This document shows positions 9,293-18,192 of a stretch of DNA of 58,257 bases, in pieces. Where the stretch lies: the NCBI GenBank assembly GCA_947631095.1, contig CANRJX010000002.1, positions 1-58,257 on the forward strand. The letters are read 5' to 3'. Both the position numbers and the translations under genes were made by a program. Below the pieces are notes generated by a model. That model was not told the origin of the DNA. It saw only the letters and a program-made list of their open reading frames with translations, and made no database searches. Positions within the stretch are counted from its first letter, which is position 1, and each line of letters opens with the position of its first letter. Origin of the DNA: an uncultured Wohlfahrtiimonas sp. (GTDB lineage Bacteria > Pseudomonadota > Gammaproteobacteria > Cardiobacteriales > Wohlfahrtiimonadaceae).

Positions 9293-9832
9293 TTAATCTG
9301 TTTGTGTGTAAATAATTTCATTCAAATTATTGTAGCCAAAATCTTGAGCAGTCTTGAGGTAATCTTGGATAATTTCAGGAGAAACTTTAGGATCTCTTGC
9401 TAAAACCCATAAATATTCATGATCAGGATCACCCACGAGTGAAACTTGATAATCAGGATCGATGCGCAATACCCAATAATCACCTTTTGTAAAAGGCAAC
9501 CAACGAATATATTCAGGTAAAAAAGAAACTTTTAATTCACTGCCAATTTCATTTTCAAAAGTAGCAAAGCCGATTGCTGTATCAGTAATATTACCTTCTT
9601 TGGTGCATTGGTTAATCACTTCTATGCCACCATTTTTTTCAACATATTCGGCTTGAATATTTTTAATGCATTGTTTTTGGAAAAAGTTAGGTAATCTAGC
9701 AACTTCATGCCATTTACCCAAATATTTTTCTTTATCAAATTGTTTTACTGCATGAATTTCGACATTTTGTGCCTGTAAAATAGTAAAGCTTAAAGATAAA
9801 AATAGAGTGGTTAAAATAAGACGTTTCATCAA
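9293..9832 (-). CDS. blc: Lipocalin (Blc family), periplasmic
   Basis: A 179-residue lipocalin with an N-terminal Sec signal peptide (MMKRLILTTLFLSLSFTILQAQ). The signature GKWHEVARLP starts near residue 39, LPEYIRWLPFTKGDYWVL lies in the middle, and the typical WVLARDP stretch near the C-terminus. Blc proteins bind lysophospholipids or fatty acids in envelope maintenance. Unlike E. coli Blc, the signal peptide ends LQAQ without a lipobox cysteine, so this copy should be soluble in the periplasm rather than an outer-membrane lipoprotein. It is a monocistronic gene on the minus strand, convergent with the LysE/ArgO gene and divergent from the flavin reductase gene (225 bp apart). Confidence 0.85.
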   Translation of the reverse strand: MMKRLILTTLFLSLSFTILQAQNVEIHAVKQFDKEKYLGKWHEVARLPNFFQKQCIKNIQAEYVEKNGGIEVINQCTKEGNITDTAIGFATFENEIGSELKVSFLPEYIRWLPFTKGDYWVLRIDPDYQVSLVGDPDHEYLWVLARDPKVSPEIIQDYLKTAQDFGYNNLNEIIYTQTD

Positions 9833-10057
9833 AGCTCCTCAAAAATGGCATATTGAAAAATAAGCTTATATAAACATATATTAAAAATTAACTAAATCCA
9901 AAATAATAATAAATAAGTCATTCAAAAATTAATGTTCAAATTCTCCGAATATTTTTCTCACTTAATTTCATTAATCGTAAAGCCATGCTACATTAACCGA
10001 CCGAGCGAATGCTAAGATGCAAGTAATACTTGATTGGGTCAATGAAGGAGTCAGTGG

Positions 10058-10981
10058 ATGTTAGAGTGGGATAGTCGTTCTTTTCGTAGGGCTTTAGGAA
10101 ATTTTGCAACAGGTGTAATTGTTGTAACTGCACAAGACGACGATGGTAACAAGGTAGGGATGACAGCAAATAGTTTTACATCAGTTTCCTTAGATCCACC
10201 TTTGATTCTATGGTGCGTAGATAAAAGGGCCAATAGCTACTCAGTGTTTCATCAAGCTCAATATTTTGCAGTTAATGTTTTGGCTGCGGATCAAATTCAT
10301 ATTTCTAATAATTTTGCGCGTTATAAGGAAGATCGTTTTTCGGGTGTCCCTCATCAAGAAGGTATTGGAAAATCACTCTTAATTGATGATGTTTCAGCAC
10401 AATTTGAATGTGAATTAATCGAAGAAATTGATGCTGGCGACCATATTATATTGTTGGGTAAAGTATTATCATTTAAAGATTTTGGTAGAGCTCCATTGTT
10501 ATATCATCAAGGAGCTTACTCTGCTTTATTTCCACATCCAAGCCTTCGTAAAAAAGCTGAAGATGCACCCGTTATCTTAACTGAAGAGTTACACACTAAA
10601 TTATCGTCGAATATCTATTACTTATTATTGCAAGCGCTACGCTCATATCAAGAAGAGTATTATCCAAAACAACTAGCCTCAGGCTTAAGAAGTAGTGAAG
10701 CTAGAATTTTATTAGTGATTGCTGCTAATTTAGCAAAAAACAAAAATCAAATGGTTAAAGCTGCAGCAATTCCAATGAGGGAAATTGATCAAGCATTAGA
10801 AATTTTAGAGCGTAAAGCGTTAATTCAAATTGAAAATGAAGATATTCAATTGACAGAAAAAGGACAAACTCAAGCATTAAGTTTATTTGATATTGCCGAA
10901 GAGCATCAGGCAGAAGTGTTATCACGCTATCAACCTGAAGAAGTCGAGCTTTTTAAAAGAATGCTTAAAGATATGTTGTAA
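10058..10981 (+). CDS. Flavin reductase with C-terminal MarR-like domain (HPAH C1-like)
   Basis: The N-terminal 160 residues form a flavin-reductase domain (RALGNFATGVIVVTA, GMTANSFTSVSLDPPL, FAVNVLA). Residues from about 175 to 307 look like a MarR winged-helix domain (helical dimer segments, then IPMREIDQALEILERKALI). This two-domain architecture and length (307 residues) resemble the reductase component C1 of p-hydroxyphenylacetate 3-hydroxylase from Acinetobacter, where the MarR-like part senses the aromatic substrate and relieves autoinhibition. No oxygenase partner (C2) gene is nearby; the next gene is an MFS exporter. It should supply reduced FMN to a flavin monooxygenase encoded elsewhere. 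Partner and ligand are unknown. Confidence 0.8.
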   Translation: MLEWDSRSFRRALGNFATGVIVVTAQDDDGNKVGMTANSFTSVSLDPPLILWCVDKRANSYSVFHQAQYFAVNVLAADQIHISNNFARYKEDRFSGVPHQEGIGKSLLIDDVSAQFECELIEEIDAGDHIILLGKVLSFKDFGRAPLLYHQGAYSALFPHPSLRKKAEDAPVILTEELHTKLSSNIYYLLLQALRSYQEEYYPKQLASGLRSSEARILLVIAANLAKNKNQMVKAAAIPMREIDQALEILERKALIQIENEDIQLTEKGQTQALSLFDIAEEHQAEVLSRYQPEEVELFKRMLKDML

Positions 10982-10997
10982 ACATAATGGAAAATTT

Positions 10998-12185
10998 ATG
11001 AATATTGTCAAACCTTCAAAATATGTTGTTTTAATTCTGGCATCTTTGGTTGCTTTTGGGCCATTATCCATTGATATGTATTTGCCAGCATTGCCGGAAA
11101 TTGCCGGAAATTTAGCTGCTTCTGCAGATGCAATACAGCAAACCATTACTGTGTTTTTAATTGGTTTTAGCATCGGAATGTTGATATATGGCCCATTATC
11201 TGATCATTTTGGCCGTAAAAAATTGCTGATGAGCGGTATAGTTATCTACTTATTAGCAACTTTGGGCTGCATTTTTGCACCTACGGCAGAGTTTTTATTA
11301 GGCTCTCGTTTGCTTCAAGCTTTGGGAGGTGCTAGCGCATCAGTTTTGGCGCGCGCCATTGTAAGAGATTTGTATGCAGTTAAAGATGCCGCAAAAATTT
11401 TATCGTGGATGCAGATCATCACAATGATCGCCACATTAATTGCTCCCATTTTAGGCAGTACTTTAATGACAAACTTTGGTTGGCAATCCATTTTCATATT
11501 TTTATTTATTTTTGCAGCAGTTTGTTTTGTGGCTTATGGCACACAAGTACCAGAGACTTTAGAGCCTGAGCGTCGTTTGCCAAATATCATGAGTGTATTT
11601 AAATCTTATTGGCAAATTGCTTTAAATCCAAAAGGATTGGCTTATATTCTTTGTATGGGCTCGGCTTTTGCGGGAATGTTTGTTTATATTACTGCATCGC
11701 CTTTCGTATTTATTGAGCATTTTGGATTAAGTGGACATCAATACGCTTATCTATTTGCAGCCAATATCTTTGGCATTATGATGATGACGTTTGCCAATGC
11801 ATTTTTTGTTGGTAGAGTTGGCCCACAAAAAATGATTCAATTTAGTGCATCAGTATTATTTTGTGCAGCGATGTTGTTGCTTGTGCTTGGCTTTAATGAT
11901 GCGGGGATGTGGAGCATAATGTTTGGCATTTGGTTATTTATTGCCATGACAGGAAGTTTAAATGCTAACTGTATCGCTTCTTTGATGGGGCGTTTTCCAA
12001 AACAAGCCGGTGCTGCTGCTGGTTTAGCGATTGCATTTCAATTTGGTTTCGGTGCAGTCATGAGCTGGGGTGTGACGCACTTTAAAGTCATTGAGCCTTG
12101 GCCGATGACGACATTAATGGGCATCATGGGCGCCATATGTTTTGTTAGTATGATTTGTACTGCCATGATTCATAAAAAATCATAA
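10998..12185 (+). CDS. Bcr/CflA-family drug-resistance MFS exporter
   Basis: A twelve-helix efflux protein of about 395 residues. The start is placed at ATG 10998 (MNIVKPSKY), because an upstream in-frame extension from 10887 would overlap the flavin reductase gene heavily and is not family-like. Family landmarks are SIDMYLPALPEIA (TM1 loop) and GPLSDHFGRKK after TM2, followed by SRLLQALGGASASVLARAIVRDL, seen here as ALGGASASVLARAIVRDL. Bcr/CflA proteins export bicyclomycin, sulfonamides, chloramphenicol or cysteine by proton antiport. It is 16 bp behind the flavin reductase gene and ends at a strong terminator, so the two form a pair. Confidence 0.85.
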   Translation: MNIVKPSKYVVLILASLVAFGPLSIDMYLPALPEIAGNLAASADAIQQTITVFLIGFSIGMLIYGPLSDHFGRKKLLMSGIVIYLLATLGCIFAPTAEFLLGSRLLQALGGASASVLARAIVRDLYAVKDAAKILSWMQIITMIATLIAPILGSTLMTNFGWQSIFIFLFIFAAVCFVAYGTQVPETLEPERRLPNIMSVFKSYWQIALNPKGLAYILCMGSAFAGMFVYITASPFVFIEHFGLSGHQYAYLFAANIFGIMMMTFANAFFVGRVGPQKMIQFSASVLFCAAMLLLVLGFNDAGMWSIMFGIWLFIAMTGSLNANCIASLMGRFPKQAGAAAGLAIAFQFGFGAVMSWGVTHFKVIEPWPMTTLMGIMGAICFVSMICTAMIHKKS

Positions 12186-12194
12186 TTTCTAATA

Positions 12195-12224
12195 AAAAAG
12201 ATCCCTTTTAGGGGTCTTTTTTAT
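12195..12224 (+). terminator. Rho-independent terminator after Bcr/CflA gene
   Basis: Stem AAAAAGATCCC / GGGGTCTTTTT with a 5-nt loop and one G-U pair, followed by a T-rich run. Confidence 0.8.
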
Positions 12225-12405
12225 TTATCTTGAATCGATAATGGGTTTTTCAGTATGATATATCTCATTAGCAAATTAGTTAGATAATATATTAAAAAAA
12301 ATGGGTTTTATAATCTGATTACAATAATATTATTTGTATGTTTAGTTTAAATATTCCGATCATATTATCTAAGAGTAAGCCAAATCTATAAAGGGGAGAC
12401 ATAGA

Positions 12406-15297
12406 ATGGGCATTAATACTTCACGACGCGGCTTTATTAAGCTGGGAGTGATCGCAGGCATTACAGTTATGATTGGAAAGTTACCAGTCGCTAATGCATT
12501 GCAGGTTAATTCAGGTCAATCATCGAGTGATTGGATAGATAAAAATGGTAAAGCTAAATTTCGCTGGGACGCGATTAGAAAAGTCACTGGCCATAAAAAC
12601 TTTGCTCGTGATTATCGTGCCAAAAATATTCCTGATTGGCCAGATCAACAAAGTTATGCATTTATGCTGAAGGTAACGCATGCAGATCGCACTTTTGAAG
12701 GAGTTGATTTATCTATTTTGGGTGACCATTTGCAGCCTGATGTTTTGATTTTGCAAGAAGATTTGGTTAGAGATGGTTTAAATGTTCCACAAGATGCAAT
12801 GGGGCATGGCTTTTATGGTGAAAACATTCTTTTACCTAAAGGCACAACCTCTCCAATTTTAGGGCATCCTGTGGCGATTTTGGTTTATAACGATTTTCCG
12901 CGTTTTAATACAGCCAAGCGCATGTTGCAATTCAATACTGATGTTGTCAAATATGGTGAAGTCACAGGCATTAAACCACCTAAAAATTATGGTGTTGCAC
13001 GTTATGTAAGAATTGGTGGTGCAACGCCTTATGATCCATCTGTATTTTCACCTTATATTGATGCAGGCATAAAGGGGGCATTTGATGGCAATACAGTAGT
13101 TTGGCCACCGTTTGCACCTCATCACAAACCCTCACATATCCCACCTGTAATTCGTAAGGATCGTGCAGGTAGTTTTGTCGCTGCTTTGCGTCAGGCTGAT
13201 CAAAAACCTGATACACAAACCATCGCAATGGAGCATGTTGCAGATTTGGTCAAGGCGATTGAGAATGCAAAAAATGATCCTGAAAAATTTGTGCTAGAGC
13301 GTAAAGGTTTTTCCCAGTCGATAGATCCTGTTGCACTTGAGCCAGACAACTCAAATACTTGGTATGATGCTGCAACCAAAACTTTGCATATTATGACTGC
13401 GACACAATCTCCGGCTGGTGTTGTGGAAATGGCTGCAGATTTAGCCAAAAACAATAAGCATTTTCCTGTTGAAACAATTATTTTATTGACAGGATCAACG
13501 GTTGGTTATGGCTCCAAAGATTATTCTGTGTTTCCAATCTATTCAATGGCAGCAAGTTTTTATAGTCAATATCCTGTGCGCATGGCGAATGATCGATATG
13601 AACAATTCCAAATGGGTATGAAACGCCACTCTATTGAAATGGACGTGACGATAGTAGGGGATAGAAAAACCGGTAAATTTGAAGTGCTCAAAGGCACTTA
13701 TAATTGTAATGGTGGCGGGCGAGAGAATTTATCTGTAGCGGTTTCTCACGTTGCTGTGCGTGGTGCTCAATCCATTTATTATTTCCCTAATTCAGATCTA
13801 ACCGCAATTGCTATGGCAACCCCAGCCGTTGAAGCAGGCTCTATGCGTGGTTTTGGATCATTGCAATCTATGGCGATCACTGAGTTAATGGTGGATGAAA
13901 TTGCAAGTGAATTGAAAATTGATCCTGTTGAGTTGCGCCGTCGAAATGCCATTTTGGATGGATATCCAAATACTCAGGGTGGAATTATCGCAGGTGATCC
14001 AAGAAATGTTGAAATGTTAGATTTAGCTGCCAAACATCCGTTATGGGTCAATCGTGAGCAAGCTAAAAAAGATTATGAGGCGAAAAACCCAGGGCGTTTA
14101 TATGGCGTTGGTTTTTCACAAGTTCAGCAAGTTTATGGTTCAAGTGGTGTACCAACGATTTTATCTTTATCATTTGATGCAGATGGCAAATTAACCATGC
14201 GTCATTGTGTACAAGAAATTGGTACAGGTGGTACAACTGCACAGCAGGTGATGATTTGGCAAGCACTAGGAAAAGTGCCTGATATTGTTGAATTTGGTGT
14301 GACAGAATTTGATGAGTTGCCATTAACAACAGATTATAAAAGTAAAGATACGCCATATTGGACTCCTGGATTAATTCCAGACATGAGCTCATCGAGCGGT
14401 GTTTATTATATTGGTTTTGGTACACGCCAAGCAGGTAAATTCTTATTAGAAAATACATTATGGCCAGCAGCTAAAGCCATTTGGAGCGAAGGTGTTGGCG
14501 GCGGATCTATGGGCAGCTATGATGTTCAGTTTTCAGACATTCGAGTCGGACCTGAAGGCATTGGTGGTGGTGGAATGAAACCAATCCCATTTGATGTTTT
14601 GGCGAAAAAAGCTCATGAATTAGGTCTGATTACGGGTGTTGCAGTACATGCTTACTCGACTTGGCACTGGGCAAGGGCAGATTTTGATATCCCAACGGTT
14701 GGTAATGTTAATTTACCCTTAGATGCCATTTCTGTTCAGTATGGTGATGGTGCTCCTAAACATTTACGCGAGCAAATGACCACAGCGGGATTCCATTTTA
14801 TTAAGCGCAAAAAAGTATATTATGCCGCTGATAATCGCTCGGGCGCTGACCCAACAACTGTTACACCTGCCGCTTGTTTGGTTGAGCTGAATGTGAATAC
14901 TTTTACAGGCGATGTAGAAGTTATGAGCCATCATATGATTATGGATCCGGGAACAATGATTGTACCTGAATTGGTTTCAGGGCAAATTCAGGGTGGTACT
15001 GCAATGGGCTTAGGACATGCCTTAATGGAAGAGTTGCCATTGTATGAAGATGGGCCAGGGAATGGTACTTGGAACTTTAACCGTTATATCGTACCAAGGG
15101 CAAAAGATGTCGCGGTATGGAATCAAAGCATTGATTATTTGCCGCCATTATCAGAAACATCGCCGCCGAAAGGAATGGCTGAACTTGGCATGGTACCAAT
15201 ATTACCTGCAACAGGTAATGCTTTAACCCATGCAACGGGTAAACGTTTCTATGAGTTTCCGATTACACCTGACAAGATTAAAAAGGCATTAGCATGA
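12406..15297 (+). CDS. Tat-exported molybdenum hydroxylase, large (Moco) subunit A
   Basis: A 963-residue xanthine-dehydrogenase-family molybdopterin-binding subunit. A twin-arginine signal is evident (TSRRGFIKLGVIAGITVMI, residues 5-23), so it folds with cofactor in the cytoplasm and acts in the periplasm. The N-terminal a/b hammerhead domain starts KFRWDAIRKVTGHKNF. Glycine-rich cofactor stretches (GGGRENLS, EAGSMRGFGSLQS, EIGTGGTTAQQ) are present, and the C-terminal PPKGMAELG supplies the expected catalytic Glu region. The start at 12406 follows a strong AAGGGGAG site. It overlaps the 2Fe-2S subunit gene by 4 bp. The family oxidises aldehydes or hydroxylates N-heterocycles (nicotinate, isoquinoline); which applies here cannot be told. 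It is paralogous to 20564-23344. Confidence 0.9.
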   Translation: MGINTSRRGFIKLGVIAGITVMIGKLPVANALQVNSGQSSSDWIDKNGKAKFRWDAIRKVTGHKNFARDYRAKNIPDWPDQQSYAFMLKVTHADRTFEGVDLSILGDHLQPDVLILQEDLVRDGLNVPQDAMGHGFYGENILLPKGTTSPILGHPVAILVYNDFPRFNTAKRMLQFNTDVVKYGEVTGIKPPKNYGVARYVRIGGATPYDPSVFSPYIDAGIKGAFDGNTVVWPPFAPHHKPSHIPPVIRKDRAGSFVAALRQADQKPDTQTIAMEHVADLVKAIENAKNDPEKFVLERKGFSQSIDPVALEPDNSNTWYDAATKTLHIMTATQSPAGVVEMAADLAKNNKHFPVETIILLTGSTVGYGSKDYSVFPIYSMAASFYSQYPVRMANDRYEQFQMGMKRHSIEMDVTIVGDRKTGKFEVLKGTYNCNGGGRENLSVAVSHVAVRGAQSIYYFPNSDLTAIAMATPAVEAGSMRGFGSLQSMAITELMVDEIASELKIDPVELRRRNAILDGYPNTQGGIIAGDPRNVEMLDLAAKHPLWVNREQAKKDYEAKNPGRLYGVGFSQVQQVYGSSGVPTILSLSFDADGKLTMRHCVQEIGTGGTTAQQVMIWQALGKVPDIVEFGVTEFDELPLTTDYKSKDTPYWTPGLIPDMSSSSGVYYIGFGTRQAGKFLLENTLWPAAKAIWSEGVGGGSMGSYDVQFSDIRVGPEGIGGGGMKPIPFDVLAKKAHELGLITGVAVHAYSTWHWARADFDIPTVGNVNLPLDAISVQYGDGAPKHLREQMTTAGFHFIKRKKVYYAADNRSGADPTTVTPAACLVELNVNTFTGDVEVMSHHMIMDPGTMIVPELVSGQIQGGTAMGLGHALMEELPLYEDGPGNGTWNFNRYIVPRAKDVAVWNQSIDYLPPLSETSPPKGMAELGMVPILPATGNALTHATGKRFYEFPITPDKIKKALA

Positions 15298-15857
15298 GTA
15301 AGACAAATATAGCGCCAGTGATTGAGACAAAGCCATTAAGCATGACTGTTAATGGTGAAAAAATAGGGCCGATTGATGTGCCGATCGACATAATGATGAT
15401 CGATTTTTTACATGAATATTTAGACTTAACAGGCACGCATTTTGGCTGTGGCCAAGGAATTTGCCATGCGTGTACGATTGTTGAGTTGCAGGATGATGGC
15501 AATATTATCGAAAGCAGAACATGTATTTATGGCGCACATTTTTTCAATGGTAAAAATATTATTACGATTGAAGGGCAAGCAGGCAAAGATGCCGAAGGAA
15601 AAGCTACATTAACGGCAATCCAGCAGGCATTCATTGATCACTTTGCCTTCCAATGTGGTTATTGTGCCTCTGGTTTTGTGGCGGCTGCAACAGTATTTAT
15701 TGATCGTTTGAAAAAACAGCCGATTCAAAAAGAGCATTTACAAACAGCAATCGAAGAAGCTTTGAATGATCATATTTGCCGCTGTACAGGTTATGTGCGT
15801 TACTATGAAGCTGTGCGTCAAGTCGCATTAGAAACGCCCGGTTGCGTCATTGGATAA
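15294..15857 (+). CDS. 2Fe-2S subunit of molybdenum hydroxylase A
   Basis: A 187-residue ferredoxin-like subunit with two [2Fe-2S] clusters. The plant-type N-terminal set is C52, C57, C60 and C77 (GCGQGICHAC, then SRTC); the C-terminal helical set is C121, C124, C162 and C164 (QCGYC and ICRCTGY). It has no signal peptide, so it must reach the periplasm by hitchhiking with the Tat signal of the large subunit. It carries electrons from the Mo centre to the cytochrome subunit encoded next. Translationally coupled to the large-subunit gene (ATGA overlap). Confidence 0.9.
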   Translation: MSKTNIAPVIETKPLSMTVNGEKIGPIDVPIDIMMIDFLHEYLDLTGTHFGCGQGICHACTIVELQDDGNIIESRTCIYGAHFFNGKNIITIEGQAGKDAEGKATLTAIQQAFIDHFAFQCGYCASGFVAAATVFIDRLKKQPIQKEHLQTAIEEALNDHICRCTGYVRYYEAVRQVALETPGCVIG

Positions 15858-15866
15858 GGAAACGAT

Positions 15867-17174
15867 ATGAAAAAGAAGAAACAAAAGACTTCTCGTTTAC
15901 GTAAATGGTCCATTGGCATTATTGTGTTAGGTGCTGTGATTGCTATGCCTATTTTGTTGGGTGTGTTTCGTCAATCTAGTGTTGCACCAGATGTTGAAGT
16001 ACCATTAACTGAAGCACAAATGACAGCTTTGATTCCTAAAGGCAAAGAATTGGCTCTGGCAGGAGACTGTTTTGGTTGTCACTCATTACCGAATGGTGAA
16101 ATGGGAGCGGGTGGTGTGCCAATCAGTATCGCTTTTGGCACAATCTATTCTACAAATATTACACCTGATAAAACTTATGGGATTGGTAATTATACGCGTG
16201 CAGATTTTCATCGTGCGTTGAAAGATGGCATTGGCAAACAAGGTAACTTATATCCCGCAATGCCATTTATATTCACACACATTACAATGCCGGATGATCT
16301 AGATGCACTGTATGCATATATGATGAGCATTCCTCCGATCGCTCAACCAAACCCTGAAAATACTGGTGTATTTGCTTTGCCAGTTCGACCGTTCTTAAAT
16401 TTTTGGACTTTATTAAATTTTCCAGATCGCCAAGCACCGAATGATCCTAATCGCACAGATGCATGGAATCGTGGTGCTTATTTGGTGGAAGGCTTAGCGC
16501 ATTGTGCGGCATGTCATGGCCCGACAAACTTTATGATGGGCACAGAGTTTGATAAAGGATTATCAGGTGGATTCATTGAAGGCTTAGCAATTCCTGACAT
16601 TACGCCTGAAATGTTATCCAAAAATGGTTATTCAGTAGAGTCGCTGACACAATATTTACATACTGGTATTTCCCCGCAAGGGGCATCATTTGCTGGCATG
16701 AATACGGTCACGCATTTTTCAACATCACAAATGCAAGAAGCAGATGTTGCTGCCATGGCGAATTATTTGCTAACGGATTCATCAGGAAAATTATTGAATG
16801 CAAAACCCTTGCCAGCGCCAGAACCCATCGTTGCTGATTTACCTGTTGAACAAAGATTAATGAATGGCCGTTTTTCTTATGTTGCAGCATGTTCTAGTTG
16901 CCATGGTATGGATGGAGCAGGTATTCCAAATGTTGTGCCACCCTTAAAAGGTGATGCAATCATTGCGATGGATAATCCTGAAACACTGATTTCAGTCGTT
17001 TTAAATGGATTGGCAACAACCACTTATACAAATGGTCAAAGAATGTATGCAATGCCAGCATTTAAAGATCGTATGAGCAATCAAGACATTGCAGATTTAT
17101 TGATGTGGGCAAGGGCTGAATGGGGTGGGCAATCTGCACCCATCAGCGCTAAAGATGTTGGAAAACTAAAATAA
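15867..17174 (+). CDS. Triheme cytochrome c subunit of molybdenum hydroxylase A
   Basis: A 435-residue membrane-anchored cytochrome c. A basic N-terminus is followed by one transmembrane segment (about residues 14-33), then three CxxCH haem sites: CFGCH (68-72), CAACH (213-217) and CSSCH (342-346). This matches the cytochrome subunits of membrane-bound aldehyde or nicotinate dehydrogenases, passing electrons from the 2Fe-2S subunit to quinone or terminal oxidase. The gene is 9 bp after the 2Fe-2S gene with a clean AAGGAAA site and ends the operon at a terminator. It is paralogous to 18773-20011. Confidence 0.9.
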   Translation: MKKKKQKTSRLRKWSIGIIVLGAVIAMPILLGVFRQSSVAPDVEVPLTEAQMTALIPKGKELALAGDCFGCHSLPNGEMGAGGVPISIAFGTIYSTNITPDKTYGIGNYTRADFHRALKDGIGKQGNLYPAMPFIFTHITMPDDLDALYAYMMSIPPIAQPNPENTGVFALPVRPFLNFWTLLNFPDRQAPNDPNRTDAWNRGAYLVEGLAHCAACHGPTNFMMGTEFDKGLSGGFIEGLAIPDITPEMLSKNGYSVESLTQYLHTGISPQGASFAGMNTVTHFSTSQMQEADVAAMANYLLTDSSGKLLNAKPLPAPEPIVADLPVEQRLMNGRFSYVAACSSCHGMDGAGIPNVVPPLKGDAIIAMDNPETLISVVLNGLATTTYTNGQRMYAMPAFKDRMSNQDIADLLMWARAEWGGQSAPISAKDVGKLK

Positions 17175-17184
17175 TAAGTTAAAT

Positions 17185-17213
17185 AAAAAAGCCATCTTCA
17201 TGATGGCTTTTTT
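17185..17213. terminator. Bidirectional terminator between convergent Mo-hydroxylase operons
   Basis: AAAAAAGCCATC (17185-17196), 5-nt loop, GATGGCTTTTTT (17202-17213): a perfect 12-bp stem with A-run and T-run, serving both converging operons. Confidence 0.9.
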
Positions 17214-17217
17214 ATAT

Positions 17218-18192
17218 TTAATTGGCTAAGTTTTTTGTTTTGACAATATCGGCCATAATCGCCAATGCGATTTCTGCAGGTGTTTTACTGCCAAGTGGCA
17301 AACCAATCGGCGCATGAATTCTGCTTAAAATTTCTTCTGAAAAATCAGTGCATTCACGTAAGCGAGCCAAACGATTATCGCTATTTCTCTGAGATCCCAT
17401 TGCACCAATGTAGAATGCTTGTGTTTCGAGTGCTGCCATCATTGTTAAATCATCGATTCTAGGATCATGTGTGAGAGATAAAATAGCTGTTTGAGCTGTA
17501 CAACCATATTTTTCTAAATAGCTTGCAGGGAAAGTTTGGATCAAATCGACATGGTTAATGAGTGGGCTTTGCGTGATTTGTCTTAGTTCTTCTTCACGAT
17601 CTTCACAAACAATAATGTTAAAACCAAGCGCATTGGCAAATTCAATACAATAAAGTGCAACTGTGGAAATACAGGCGATAAAAATTGTAGTGCAACTCTG
17701 TAAATTGATTGAAACGTTGTTTTGATCCCACTCTATTTTTTGAGGAAGATTATCGGTGGATTCAATCAACTCGGCTCGATTGCCTATGTTGACAGTTTTT
17801 TGTAAGGAAAGTTTACCTAAGATTGCTAAATGTGTTTTTTTTAGTATGTCGAGATTATGTGGATTGGGCTCGAGATATTCCACTAATACATCAATGCTTC
17901 CACCACATGGCAGTGCAACGTTTGGTCTGAAATCTGATTCTCCCGAGCCATATCGGATGATTTGGCTGGGTTCTAAAAATTTGTGTTGGGCAATTTGTTT
18001 TAGAAAGTCTTCTTCAATGCAGCCACCAGATAAAGAGCCTGAATATTGGCCGTCAGAAGTGGCGACGAGTAAAGCACCTGGTGATCTAGGTGCAGAGCCA
18101 TATGTGTGTAAAACAGTGCAGAGCCAAATGGGTTGATTAAAATTAAGCCATTCAATGGCATGCTCAATAACAATTAAATCTAAATTTTTCAT
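17218..18192 (-). CDS. xdhC: XdhC/CoxI-family molybdenum cofactor maturation protein
   Basis: A 324-residue XdhC/CoxI protein. The N-terminal XdhC_CoxI domain carries TYGSAPRSPGALLVA and YSGSLSGGCIEEDF; the C-terminal Rossmann-like XdhC_C domain includes ALETQAFYIGAMGSQRNSDNR and HAPIGLPLGSKTPAEIALAI. These proteins bind Moco, help its sulfuration or modification, and insert it into xanthine-dehydrogenase-family enzymes in the cytoplasm. It is the last gene of the minus-strand operon and overlaps the mocA-like gene by 4 bp. It presumably serves both adjacent Mo hydroxylases, since the plus-strand operon has no copy. Confidence 0.85.
   Translation of the reverse strand: MKNLDLIVIEHAIEWLNFNQPIWLCTVLHTYGSAPRSPGALLVATSDGQYSGSLSGGCIEEDFLKQIAQHKFLEPSQIIRYGSGESDFRPNVALPCGGSIDVLVEYLEPNPHNLDILKKTHLAILGKLSLQKTVNIGNRAELIESTDNLPQKIEWDQNNVSINLQSCTTIFIACISTVALYCIEFANALGFNIIVCEDREEELRQITQSPLINHVDLIQTFPASYLEKYGCTAQTAILSLTHDPRIDDLTMMAALETQAFYIGAMGSQRNSDNRLARLRECTDFSEEILSRIHAPIGLPLGSKTPAEIALAIMADIVKTKNLAN

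Noticed and set aside
10887-10997. Longer start for the Bcr/CflA exporter
   Set aside because: It would overlap the flavin reductase gene by about 95 bp and add non-family residues; ATG 10998 fits the family start.
14063-14458. 131-residue minus-strand open frame inside the Mo subunit gene
   Set aside because: Out-of-frame shadow within a clear conserved gene; its composition is not protein-like.
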